Source: Struthio camelus (lineage: Eukaryota > Chordata > Aves > Struthioniformes > Struthionidae). From it: a DNA stretch of 64,000 bases. Position numbers and translations under genes: made by a program. Below, piece by piece: positions 50,101 through 61,700 of the stretch. The stretch covers positions 878,001 through 942,000 of the forward strand of contig NC_090954.1 of the NCBI RefSeq assembly GCF_040807025.1, in the 5' to 3' direction. The notes under the pieces were generated by a model. That model searched no databases and was not told the origin of the DNA. It saw nothing but the letters and a program-made list of their open reading frames with translations. Every line of letters begins with the position of its first letter. Position 1 is the stretch's first letter.

Positions 50101-53100
50101 ACTTAGCTGCTTAAATATTCTTGGAAAATTATTCCAAAGCAGCATGTATGATCTGAAAATAAGCCTTGCAAACCTCACTGGAAAGAATGTAACCGACTGA
50201 GCTCTGCATAAACCTTTACAAAGAGTCTTCTTGTGTCAAGTCAAGAATTTGGAATTACCGAAGTAACCACAGCTGAGGAAAAACTGGTGTCAGGACCCCT
50301 GGGCCAGCCTCACAATAGAGATTCATTAAGGCTTTCTGTTTTTGCTCCCCATCTTTGGGAGGGATATCTCCTACAGCCCTGAGTATATGCAAATGAGTTT
50401 ATTAGTATTTCTGTTGTGCTTGGCTATTTCAGTGCTGAGAGCTAAAGTAGTGCAATAAACATGCCTTGTATTAACTTAAGCACCTCAGTATGTTGATAGC
50501 TCTGGTGAATTGCAGCTATTTCTGCTTCAGAAAGCAGCTGATTAGAACACGAGGTCTGAATGATGAAAGCTATGCAAAGTACTTTCCTTCAGAAAACGGC
50601 TTCTGAAGATAAGCAGTAAGAAGTAATATCCAGTGCCACAACACTTGTATTCACCACGTTTTACCTGTAATTCTTTCAGGGATACAGAATAACAGGCCAA
50701 GGCACTCTGAAGAACGGAAGCCCTGCGTTCTGGAGGTAAATTCACCTCTGCTGCAGTTGCAGCTCAGAGCCTGGGGACACAAGGATGGGATTTCAGCTGA
50801 GCTGAAGGACTGCCTCCAAGAGAAGCGCGTGTTGGCTCTTTGGGGATGAGGAGGACAAAAAATAGGCTATGTATGGAGTATTCTTTTCCTTTAGCTCTCT
50901 GCTATCAAGGCTTTTGACTCCATAATTCTACTGTGTGCCTCCTGCTTCATTTTTTTTGTGAAGTATCCTGTCTCGCCTTCATGCTATTCATGATTTTATG
51001 CATCTCAGACATTTCCAAGATGGAAAATTTTGCTCCTAAAATAGAAATTATTCCATTCTCTTGATCATCCTTCTGTGTGCTTTTTCTAATTTTACTATAT
51101 TCTTTCTGAGTTACCAGAAATGTGTGAAGTATTCAAGATGCAAATTTACCAGGACTCCTACAGAGGCATAGCTAAGTTTTTCCTGTTTTTTTCTCAGTTC
51201 CTTTCCTAATATTTTAAATTACCTTTCTTAATTGCTTCTGAGCATGGAATTGGAGTCCCAATGAATTGTCATGACAATTCCAAAGCCTCTCTTTAGAGTG
51301 ACAAAAGCAAATCTTGAGTCTAATGTTGTCTATGTATAATTAGGGCTTATTTCTCCCCGTATTTGTGTATTGACATTTTGGCTACTGTTTTATCTCCCTG
51401 TTGCTTGGTGCTGTGAAATTATCATGCAGCTCTTTGCAGCCAGCTGTAGATTTGTGTTGGACAATCCTGAAACAAGCAGCAAACTTTGCCTCTTAGTTCC
51501 TCATGCCTGATTTTAGATCATTTGTGAGTAAATTGAGCAGTATGAGTTCTAGTATGTATTCTTTGCATCCATACCGGTAACCTTGTCCTTTGGAAATGTA
51601 ACCGTTGTTCTTACCCATTGTTTTGCATCTTCTAACCAGTCATCAGTCTATCAACAGGCTTTCCCTTGTATTCCATACAAGCTTAACTTCTGCAAAACTG
51701 TTTAAGGGAAGTTTTAGATAATTTGAGTTCACTATAATAACCAAGTTATCTATTTATGCACTCAAGGAACTGAAATGGACTTGTGATATGGAACTTCCTC
51801 GTACTGAAAGTACAGTGATTTTCCTCCAAGCAAATGCTATACCTTCCAAGGTATATAACATTTAGGTATCTGTCTACTAGTTCTCCTTTATTGTGGTTTT
51901 TATCAAAGATCACTGCAGAAGTCCTTTTTAGAGACTTATAATATTGCCTTAATACAGCTCATGTTTAACATGTTAAAGTTTGTACTTTCTTATTTTCTTT
52001 GTTGGACCCACATAAGGATCCTTTTCCTTCTAATAGCCTCCATTACTGTTCAACCATTTTTGGTGCATCCTTTTAGTTTTAAAAGATATGTGTGTGTATA
52101 TATATGTGTGTGTATATATATATGTATTTTTTACATATGAATGTGTGTGTGTATATATATATTTTTATATATAAAATTTATCCCAGATTTCTAATACCTG
52201 TTTAAACAATTTCTATGTTTTCTGCAAGGAATCGATCGTTTAAAAATGCTATTCTAATTTCTTTTTAACAAGTTTGTGTGTCCTGCTTTTATGCTTAAAA
52301 ATTAAGTGTTACTCTCTTGGATTTTGGGGTTTTGCCTTTTCCTTTCTTACATTAGCATAGAATATGAGCATGTTGTGGTCTGTAGGACAGAGAGCTCTCT
52401 TGCAGTTGTTTTGAGCCATGTTCCCGTGACTGTTCAGGACATGGTCACCAGCTGCTCCCCTCAGACAGCTGTGATTAGTTATTTCTAGAAGCAACAGTGT
52501 CTTAAAACAAATTATGTCACTCTCTGATGTAACAGAGTCAGCCTGTGTGGGTAATCTCTCTGGGATCTTCCCCGATCGCTGTGTTTTCTGCCTTCACAGC
52601 AGCTTTAACCTCTCCTGGCGTTTCACGGCTGTGACCTCTGGCCAGCAACAGCCCCGTGGGACCCCCAGGACAATTAAAGTCTTCCCCTGTAAGCCTGGAA
52701 GCTTAACCCACAGAGGCAGCGGCACATTCTGTTACACTTAATGTAGTAATTTGCATTTCGCTTCACATGCAGTGCTCCTGCCAAGTGGTACAACTAATGC
52801 TCTCTGTCCTTTACATTGCGGCCCTTGTGCTTTTAATGACTCCTTGGAAAAAGCCCTTTCCAAAAGCCTGCTTCCCAAGGATGAAGAGCGACAGTTGAAT
52901 TGACAGCCCAGTCATTTTGTATATGGAAAACTGGCCATGTTAGTAACAGATGCCTGCCTCTCCATCCAGCTCACTCCCTGGGTGAGATGAGATCCTGTAA
53001 GCGCCCTTGGGGAAATCATTAGTCTTTGTTCATTTCTCTGATAGTGTTTATCCTGAATGCAGAAACCAAGCCTAGGCAGGAAGCGCTCATGAAAGCTGTA

Positions 53101-56100
53101 AATACTCCTGGCAATGTAATATTTCTGGCTGAGGGTTCTAATTGCAGGCAGCCAGTTTGGGATGGACAGGTCTGGCTTCTCTCTCCTAGGGACCCTTCCT
53201 AAGCACTTACTCTTTCTGGTGCTGCCGCGTCCGCGCCGCAATGATGTTTGTCCTGAGGTAGTCAGCATAGCTGTGTTCCTCCCTGGCGAGGTCATGGGCA
53301 TGGGCAGCAAGGCTGATTTCAAAGGCCTGCTTTGTCTTTGGCCATTTTCTGAGATGCTTCCCTGAGAAGAGAGCGAGGAAGTCGATAATGTCCATGAGGC
53401 ATACAGGGAAGGCATCTTCGAGTCAGGGAGATTAGATTTCCTGTTTGTGGAGATTGAAAAGGAAAAGAAAATAAGCTGATGTTCATGCAGTCTGCAAGTC
53501 CTCTACTCTTGGAATTTTTTAAGGAAAATTAAGGTTTGTCCAAGATGAAGAGAGTTCACTGAGTCTTAAATGCTTTTGCACTTCAAGTCAGGTGTTTGGA
53601 ATTCTATAGCCAGTGAAGGTTTCCGATGCCATTATAACAATGGCTTTCATATCTCTGCACCCAATTGCTAAGAAAGTCTTCTCAAATATAGTTAGAATTC
53701 TTTACAGCAACACCATGGCATTTCAAAAAAGGGCTTTCAGATGCCAGCCCTCCATCTGTAACTTGCCCAAGCATGCTCCCTACATTATGGAAAGCTGCGA
53801 TTTGTCCTGCTTCCTCTATATTAAATGTCATTCTCTGAATGTAGATGCTAGTGCTTTTAAGCTACAGTCATTAGACAAAAGTAGAGAAGAGGAGCTACTG
53901 CTTCCACAGATGCTTTAGAGCATCTTAGGTGCTATTAGAGCTTGAAGTGCCATTAACATTCTGAATGGTTCCTCTTTGACTTCACCTCTGGGTGACTGTA
54001 ACACTTCCATGCAACAACACCACACTGGTTTTGTTTGGAGGCAAAAGCAAACTTGTGTATCCTACCCCCTTTCCTGCATGGGATGGGCAAGGTTAGGGAA
54101 AGTGCTGGATGGTACCTTTAGCTGAGGCCTTAAGAAGCATCTCTCATCCAAAAGCCCAGAGGGAGAAGAGGTCTGCAAGGACAAGGCTGAGGCAATTATT
54201 TGTGCTCCTTGTTCTCTGGCTCTAGCTTCCCAGCTGCTGTTTGGGCATCTCTCTATTGCTTAGCAGCTATTTTGGATTACCCTTATCCTCCCATTTATTC
54301 CCTAGAGGGGTCATGCATACGTTTTCACCTAAATCCATTAAATTGCCAAAAAGGCCATCAATCTTCCCCATCAGTGTGCTGGCCAAATAACTCCAAATTC
54401 CTTGGAAGAGAGGGCCATGGTGAAGTCCCTTTGCTAGCTCTGCAAAGGAAGAGAAAGGCATTCCTCTGGCTCTTCTCTTTACCTTTCTTGGGGGTAGAAG
54501 AATGATTTATAGTTTAATATCAGAGTAGTGACTCATCAAATAACTGGCATCAATTTATTATGAAGAAATTTCCTAAGGAGGATAGAATAGCAGCTCCAAA
54601 ATCAGTGCTTATGGTTGAAGCCCTTTATGAGGCTATTTAGGGTGACTGAGCTGTGCTTTTGGTTATTTGTTTGCTCTGTTTATTGGTGAGGTGGGGCCTT
54701 GGTGTTATCAGAGGCTATATTGTGAAGAAATGAGCCGGAGAGACAAAGACTAATCACCACCCTCTTGAATACAGGGAGGGTGTGTGGAAGGCAATGCTAG
54801 GATTAAAACAGCAGTGGGACCTAGAGGTCTGAACTGAGCGATTTAGCGGGAAAAATATAAGCAGGGAAAGAGAAGTGAGGGGGAGAGGGAACCAAAACTG
54901 ACCTGTTTTTAAACCCAAGGAGGGAAAGGGGGTAAACTGCGCTTTAAGCTTGGGAGCTTTTCCCAGTGCTGGTGCGAGACTAGTCCCATGCTTAGATGTA
55001 GGGCTAGCTGAGGGTAGGGCAATCTGTAGCTCAGGATGGTGCAACAGACTGATCCTCCTCCAAATCCAGTGTTAAATGGCATGGGGGTGGCAGTAATTCC
55101 CCTTGGGAAGCGCTTGTGTCAGTGAACCATCAAAAGGCAAACTGATATGCAGGCTGCGTTTTCACAGCTGTAATTTCATCCCTCTGTTCCTTGAATCAGC
55201 CCAAACAGTTTCTCTCCCACCTTGGTGCTCGCAACCTGAGCATGCTGAGTGACAAGCCTACCAGCTGTACAAGGAGGGAGCTGTGTTGCTTTGATGTGAT
55301 CTCTTCTGAAAGACAAGTGGGTGTGTTTGGAAATTATCCCCATGGGTCTTAGCTGTTCCTCTGAGCAAGCTCCCTGGCTGCCTTTACCGCAGCTGCCTGC
55401 CACTGCAGTGCTCGCCACTGCCTCCCCTGGATGAGGCCTGAGGAGCTCTAGCAATCACAGTGAGTTTTCAGCAGTGGAAACTCTGCTTCAAATAATGAAA
55501 TGATAATCCTGAAAGAGGCTTTTTGATTTGTACTTACTTTCCATTTGTAGAAACAGAACACTACATTTCTAATCTGTTCTTTTAATTTTCCTGCCTATCC
55601 TGAGCATCTCTCAAGGGAACTAAGGGCCAAAACATTTTTTGACTCTCCTAAAGTGTATATTTTCAGTTACCATTCTATCTTGCTATTGCATATTTATTTA
55701 GTTAGAGCAACAGTTTCCAATGTTTAAATGCCTGCTGTAAAGATAGTGTTTTGAGTCTAAAAGAGCCTGCAGCTTGTAGGATCCCTTCTGGCAGAAAAAA
55801 AGACTGGAGTCATCCAAAATGAATAAAGGCGAATCTGAGCACACACAAGCCCTACTGTTTGTTCTGGCTCCCTGACTAACTAAACAAAGTGTGTTGCATT
55901 GTGTCACCTACAGGTTTCTACTTGAACTCCTGGGCTGAATTAAGCAGTCCGGGAAGAAGCTTCTGATGTCTCTGAAATCCCAGTCTTAAAACAAGCAGAT
56001 GAAGATTGATGCTGCACTTTTAATCTATTTGTATAACCTGGACCATGTGCCACTTCTGAGAGGAGCAGTGCTGACTTCCTTCAGCTGCCTGACTTCTCTT

Positions 56101-58267
56101 TGGGACATACCAGGTTTTCTGGAAGGAGAGGCAATTCCCATGTAGTACGTGTAGTCAAGTCAGTACATAAGGAAATAAAAAGGAGTGAGAGCTGCAAGAT
56201 GTCATCCCACCCAGATGAGGGATAAATAGCCATTATTAATAGTCAAGAACCCCTTGTGGGTGATCTCACCACAGGGATGAGAAGACCCAGCATCCCATGT
56301 GTAACCCAGTCCCTTCTGCAAGTGCTTTCGTTTCATGTAAGAAAAATCAGACCTGAAAAGGGGAGCAACGTAATTGCTAGGGAAGATCCCCACTCTTCCT
56401 GTGACGAGTGACATTCCCCGCAGCCAGCCATCGTGGTATTTCCCAAAGACACGGACCCCTTCTCCTTTCTGCAGCTCCAGTTCATCTGGTCCATGAGCCA
56501 TATAGGAATGGAGAGCCACACACCTGGGGAGAAGAGAGGAGGAGATGAAGGGAAGCGATCACAGGATATAGGGAAGTAACTGCCTTTATGCAAAATTGTT
56601 GAAGTATATCCTGAAGTTCCTGGTTTTAATCGTGCTGAAGAACTAATGCTGCTGGCTTTGGGTGAGTGAGAGCTGTTTGCCTGAAGCCTCTTCAACCAGT
56701 GCTTGCATCAAACATTTGGGTGCTGCTGTTATTGTGAAGAGAACTTGCAGGGAACAAACTGCCTATAACTTGAGGCCAAAGGGAATATGAATAAAAGAAA
56801 AGCCAACAGAAATGCAGAACAAAGCAGATCTTGTCAATGGTTGCTGTCCCAGGAGTGCCAGCCAAGCCAGCCAAGGGTGACAAGCAAGGATTAGGGAGGA
56901 GAGGGTTGTTGTTCTTGACCTTATGTAGTACCTTATGTAGTACACCTGGACTTTAGCCACTCTCACTGGGGACCTTTAAGAGTAAGTAGATAAATAGGGA
57001 ATGACTGGGAATGTAGATGGTTCAGCTTTGGACCAGTGAGGAAATTGGACTAGAAAGATCACTTGAGATTCCTTCTAGACACCTCTGTCACTATTCTGGG
57101 ATTTTGTCTAGGCAGTGAGATTATTTGTTCTCCACGGTGAACCATATGTGAATCTACAGCAAAACAAAAGGCATATTTCTCAAATTCTCCTCTATTTGTT
57201 CTTGGGTTTTATTCTTACGTAGGGTCCTGATGGCTTTAAAGAATTTTCATTTTTCTCCAGTGGAATGCGTTTAAATTGTATTGTCATTTTCTCTCATGAG
57301 GGATATGATCCGCTCTAAATGGCGATGAGTTACAGAACCTACAGTAAATATCACTTCCTTTAAACCAGGTATTATTAAAGAAGGGAAGAAAACAAAAAAA
57401 CAGACTGACAAGGACTATCCCATAATTTTGAACGGAGGTTTGTTCTCACTTCCTATTGTTCAGAGCAATCACTTGAAAGTTTGACTCGAAATGTCTTCCT
57501 TTATGGAAATGATTTTTCCTTTTATTTCTTGCACAGACCAGGCAAACTTCAGTACAGGGGTGTTCTAATTCTGCACTAGTTTATCTTTGCACACAGGATT
57601 CATCTTCAAAAGTAGGACATGCACAGATTGGTTTGATATTGTAGGGCTGAAAAAAGGAGCTGTACAAAACAGGGAGCTGATTCTGTAAACACTAACATAC
57701 AGTCCTCATTCTGAAAATTATTTCACTGTTTTAAGGTCTTAATCTTAAATACAAGAAAACTCATAAGTATGCATGAAAGTCTTGGATAACCTATGCTAAT
57801 GCATGCATATAGGAAATATTGTGAGGGCAATGGAGATTTATAGATATTGCTCATGTATACTAATGTTTCCAAAAGTCTGGCTTGATACCGTGGAGGTGCT
57901 AATGACCATGTAGGCAGCTTGTTGCTATTTTGTTATTACTGGGTAGCTTTCTTGTAGTGCCGAGCTGATGAATCTTATCTAGAGGAACACAAATCACCAG
58001 ATATATTTACAAATCTTAACTCTACTTATTTGGGAAAGTTTTATCAGATTGGATCATTCAAAACGTTAGTCAGCTTTACTGTCTTAATTAAAATAAGCAC
58101 CTAGAGATATTTAAGGAGTAAGGCACTGAGAATTGCATGACACCACCAACAAGTTTCAGTTTCCTTACGTACATATTAGCTGATACGTGATGCTGCAGAT
58201 GGGGAAGAGTGACAATGGCTGCTGAATGCCCCAGTGATCCTGGTGCAGGATAGTAAGATGCACTGAC
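46868..58267 (-). CDS. SH3RF2: SH3 domain-containing RING finger 2 (five 3' exons)
   Basis: SH3RF2 (POSHER/PPP1R39) is an adaptor and RING-family ubiquitin ligase linked to JNK signalling, SH3RF1 turnover and PP1 binding. Read on the minus strand, exons 58267-58173, 56523-56353, 53440-53211, 48585-48218 and 47170-46868 join in phase to 388 codons plus TGA. They encode the third SH3 domain ([20 protein letters not shown] … GIFPSNYV), a Ser/Pro-rich linker with [39 protein letters not shown], and KTVRFQ, an RVxF-type PP1-docking motif. All match remembered human SH3RF2 (729 residues) from about residue 342 on. RING, SH3-1 and SH3-2 exons are not in the window. It converges on PLAC8L1. Confidence 0.97.
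47171..48217 (-). other. SH3RF2: SH3RF2 last intron
   Basis: About 1 kb; I see nothing in it except normal splice sites. Confidence 0.6.
48218..48585 (-). CDS. SH3RF2: SH3RF2 exon, Pro/Ser-rich region
   Basis: Minus-strand acceptor cttattccccag, donor AAAAG|gtatgg; 368 nt. Encodes [37 protein letters not shown] and [22 protein letters not shown]. The last stretch is a hallmark shared by the SH3RF family. The middle is poorly conserved relative to human. Confidence 0.95.
50930..51890 (-). mobile_element. Ancient CR1-like LINE fragment, antisense
   Basis: On the + strand it is collinear with the reverse complement of the amniote CR1 reverse-transcriptase region: CTTTTTCTAATTTTACTATA, GTGTGAAGTATTCAAGATGC, CAGCTCTTTGCAGCCAGCTG, AGATCATTTGTGAGTAAATT GAGCAG, TTCTAACCAGTCATCAGTCT. 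It is heavily diverged with no open frame, so an old copy inserted sense to SH3RF2. Ends are approximate; it may run on to about 52060. Confidence 0.65.
52086..52176 (+). repeat. Alternating TG/TA tract
   Basis: About 90 bp of TGTGTG and TATATA blocks with one short interruption; compound microsatellite, low melting and possibly Z-forming. Confidence 0.9.
53211..53440 (-). CDS. SH3RF2: SH3RF2 exon, Ser-rich linker
   Basis: Minus-strand acceptor ctccacaaacag, donor AAGA|gtaagt. Encodes [40 protein letters not shown] and [12 protein letters not shown]. Human has [21 protein letters not shown] second frame stays open for 62 codons across the same exon and is treated as a shadow. Confidence 0.95.
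53441..56352 (-). other. SH3RF2: SH3RF2 intron (2.9 kb)
   Basis: No exon or repeat recognised. Confidence 0.6.
56353..56523 (-). CDS. SH3RF2: SH3RF2 exon, third SH3 domain
   Basis: Minus-strand acceptor ctcttctccccag, donor AG|gtctga. Carries almost the whole SH3 fold: ALHSY motif, [15 protein letters not shown] (RT/acidic loop), DGWLRG (conserved Trp) and [11 protein letters not shown] (Pro-Ser-Asn-Tyr). Aligned with human ALHSYSAHGPDELDLQKGEG. Confidence 0.97.
56524..58172 (-). other. SH3RF2: SH3RF2 intron (1.6 kb)
   Basis: Contains a CR1 3'-end fragment near 57.0 kb; otherwise featureless. Confidence 0.6.
56975..57115 (+). mobile_element. CR1 LINE 3'-end fragment
   Basis: Carries the diverged CR1 terminus: GGACTAGAAAGATCACTTGA, GATTCCTTCTAGACACCTCT, then CACTATTCTGGGATTTT. 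Plus orientation, antisense to SH3RF2. Confidence 0.6.
58173..58267 (-). CDS. SH3RF2: SH3RF2 exon before SH3-3
   Basis: Minus-strand acceptor ctttctttctgtag, donor AT|gtacgt. Encodes [20 protein letters not shown] then [11 protein letters not shown] and splits the next Met codon. The alternative donor six bases on (gtaagg) would break the frame into the next exon. Human has VSTYHPAPVSPGHSTAVVSL. Confidence 0.93.
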
Positions 58268-58689
58268 CTACAGAAAGAAAGAAACAAATTAAAAAAAAAT
58301 TAATCTGAACGTAGTCTTATGTTATCCATTGGAACAGCAACTAATAGTGTTTGACAGGCCTCAGGAACACCTCAAAAAAGTGAGGTCAAGCTTCTTAACA
58401 AGAGGACTTCTGTTGGTCTGTGGCTCTGATAAATACCTTGTAATGACAGATCTAGAGAGGGCAACTGCTTCAAATGTAACTCTGTTCAGTGGCAATTACT
58501 TGCTTCCCTTGACATCTTTCCAATAGAGAGCATGGCATGAGATGAGTATCTCAGTTCGTTTTGTAGGAGATAAATGTCTACATTTCAAACGCCTGACTAC
58601 ATGACAATTAATGCTGATTGTCATTCTCAGTCAGGTGCAGTCACAGCAGTGAAGATGCAGGCATAAAAACAAAGGGAAACTTAAGATGC

Positions 58690-58795
58690 ACCATCCATCT
58701 CTAAGTCACAGAAGTGCTGGTGGAAGGAACTTTTGGGGGGTCATCTGGTTCAATCCCTTGCTTGAAGCAGGACTATTATTGACACAAGGTCAGTA
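58690..58795 (-). mobile_element. CR1 LINE 3'-end fragment, antisense
   Basis: Reads as the reverse complement of the CR1 3' end: CACAGAAGTGCTGGTGGAAG, GGGGGGTCATCTGGTTCAAT, CCCTTGCTTGAAGCAGG. Old and truncated. Confidence 0.6.
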
Positions 58796-61700
58796 AAAGT
58801 GCCTTTGATTCATTTGCAAAGACATTTCAGGGGAAAGAAGAATTGGGAGCATTTGATGAAAAAGTTTAAAATGCAAAATGCGGTAGGGGAAGGACCACCA
58901 TGAGTCCTCCTACTTAAACACTGAGACAATTTCCTGCATAGAGTTTAGTAGGGCTGACTGTGCTCCTCCTGTTCTGTAAATAAATAAGGAACTCAGAGTT
59001 CCATGTCATCCTGAGATCATTCATCAGTGGGTGATGTACTTGCACCCTGTACTTACACTACTAAAAATGAAGACTAGTTCCACTGAAGCCAGTAAAGTAA
59101 CACAGGTGTCGAGCAGACACTCCTATGTCCTTATAATAGAGAAGTAAATGGGCTTTGCCTAGGTTTGTAGTGCACTGCTCTTAGTGCAGTTTCATCTTTG
59201 ATTTGCTTCTGTTTGTGCATGAATTCTGCACTCAGAATGGCTATAGCAGGACACATTTTCAGGGTGGGAATTCTGCTATTGCTGGAAAGATGCCAGCCTG
59301 CAGGCTTATAAGGCAGCTAATCTTGTGTTTGAGGCGGTTTTCAGAACAGTGATTAAACAGGATAAACTTAAATTAGCAGCCATGACTTTCAAATGTTAAG
59401 TTTGAGCCCTAAATCTGTAATCGTGGTTAGTCTTATAAATATGAGATCCACTTGAATGGGGAGACACTCATTCATCTCTCCCCTGGTGTTCTGTATTTTA
59501 TCAGTCCTTTTTGATAAGCTCTGAACAAGGTGAGCACCTTTGATTCATTTACTATGTCTAATGCCTGCTTGAGGAAGGAAAAGGAGTTTGGCAAAAAACA
59601 AATTTTAAATCCGGACTTGCTAACCAGTAGAAGACTGTCCATCTGCCAGGTGAGAGAGACTTGTATAATCGTTGTCATTTCACTTGCTATTTATTTAGCT
59701 CCAGCTGGGTGTATGGGCATTGTATAAAACATAAATAATACAGTCCTTGCCCCAGTGATCTTTTAATAACTATTATTAAAGCTATTTACCATGTCTGTGG
59801 TGTCCTTCTTCTGAAGAGCTCCATAAATCTTTGCATATATATAATGCAAACCTTGTGAGGTAGAAGAAAATAACTGTCTGCTGTACAACTTGTGGAACAA
59901 GAGCATGGGAAGAGGAGGCTTTCATTTGCGTATGACTTGAGGTAGCTGTTTCCCTACCATCATTTTGCATCTAAGGAGAGGTACCAATCAACCTAATGCC
60001 CACTTTGTCCTCCTCTCATAGGAGTCTTTTGTATTTAAAGGAGGAACCTCAGCATCATTTCTGCTGTCAAAGTAATTTTTGGCAGCTGTGTATTGAACAA
60101 GTCCTTGCCACATCTGCTGCTGAGGTAGGTAAAAGCTCTCGCCTCTGTTGCAAATAGGCCGCAAGTCAAAAGATAAGTCTTTTAACCTCTCTGTAGTCCT
60201 GGTAAGATACCAGCACGTTAGTGTACTGGGGCTGTTTCTTCCCCTGTTACTTCAAACCTCTCATCAAAAATTCTGTGTGGCATTATCAGCTTGTTCTGTT
60301 TTTTGAGGAGAGGTGTGTGCTGTCTAACTTTCTCTGCCTGGTATTCCCCTCCGACTTTCTTATTGTTTACCTGTGACTTCAGAGCTTGCCTGGTGGGTTT
60401 TTTCTTGTTCTTGTTCTGAGTTTTGTTTTAATTGTCCTTGGTGTTCACCGGGCTCTGGCTCTGTGGCTTGCACTCTCAGCATGAGAAGGGAGGCCTTTTG
60501 CTTTGGGTAGACCTAGTGTTCATGACAGGCAGCTCTTCCCTCTCCCATGGCACTGATTTTTGCAGAGGCTGTGCCCCCACAAGGGCGCTGTGAAGAGGTG
60601 AGGCTTCTGTTCAACGTGTAAAGGCCATTCAGTGGAAAGAATTGGCTTTTAGCATCAGACATGGGCAGCTGTATGCTCATTCTGGTCCCTGCCATTGAAA
60701 ACTACCTGAAGTTGTTCACTGTTTTCGTCTTTTTACCTAGGCAATCTAACAAGTCCTGTGAGAGATGGATACTGCAGAATGCAGTGGGGCTGAGCCAGCA
60801 CGTGCTGGTGAGGCCATTAAACTATTGCAATGCTCAGCAGCCCACATCTCTCCCAGCATGAACCATTCGATAATTAGCATGGGGAAAGGCAGAGAATTCC
60901 CACACATCCATTATCTTTAGTGACTGAACTTTGCACCCTCCTGCCACCATAAGGCAATAAAGACCTGGCATTCTCTTCTCTGCCTTGGGTCCCTTGATAT
61001 TCTGGTTTTAAAACTTTCTCAGTTAACAACACTGAAACCCTGTTATGTTGTATACTTTGAGTGGTTTTTAGATGCTGAAGACAGGTAGATACTGATTTCT
61101 TTTGAAGTGAATGTCAAGATTTATTGATTGAAAAGCTTCTGTTCAGCCTATCGGAGGAGAGCACGCATTGGAATTCCTCAAAAGTCAGTGCGTGCTTTGT
61201 TACAGTCACTCTAGGTTTATTCAACAGAGATCTGGAAACTGGTCTTATTACCACAGTGAGCTTCTTTACTTTAGAGTGCTTTTGGTTAAGGTGAATAAAG
61301 TGTAGTGAATCCACACTGCTATAACCTTTCCTTCCTGTTAGCTTCTGAGACCAGATGAGACTGAGATTTGTATGTGTTAGGAATTGCTTTAACTTTCCTT
61401 GGTTGCAGCTGGTCAGGGTGTTGCTGTTCACATGTGTCATTGGTTCTATTTGTCTTTGAGAAAGCAAACAAGAGCACCTGATTCATCATTTGATTATTTT
61501 CGGCTGTTCACAAACTAAGCTTCTTTCTGCTGTGCCAGAGTTTTTCCTGCTTTCTGACCCATTTGTACGTCCTGACATTTTCAGGTTATTGATGTACTTG
61601 GTTTTTAATTTTGAACGTTTAATTTCCAGTGTTCTTCATGGGCAAAGTTCTCCCCAGAAAGGAGCGAGGCACAAATACTGAGTATCTACAAAGAAACGAA

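Larger units (their letters stand above)
48586..53210 (-). other. SH3RF2: SH3RF2 intron (4.6 kb)
   Basis: Holds the long ancient CR1-like LINE fragment and a TA/TG alternating patch, both listed separately. No other feature was recognised. Confidence 0.6.

Noticed and set aside
53207-53395. Second minus-strand frame starting [14 protein letters not shown] in an SH3RF2 exon
   Set aside because: It is the +1 frame of a well-matched SH3RF2 exon, which explains its coding-like composition. The SH3RF2 frame is the one that joins both neighbours in phase.
61114-61467. 117-codon minus-strand open frame as a possible SH3RF2 exon
   Set aside because: The sequence does not resemble any SH3RF2 segment and the frame does not end in a usable donor matching the 58267 exon phase.
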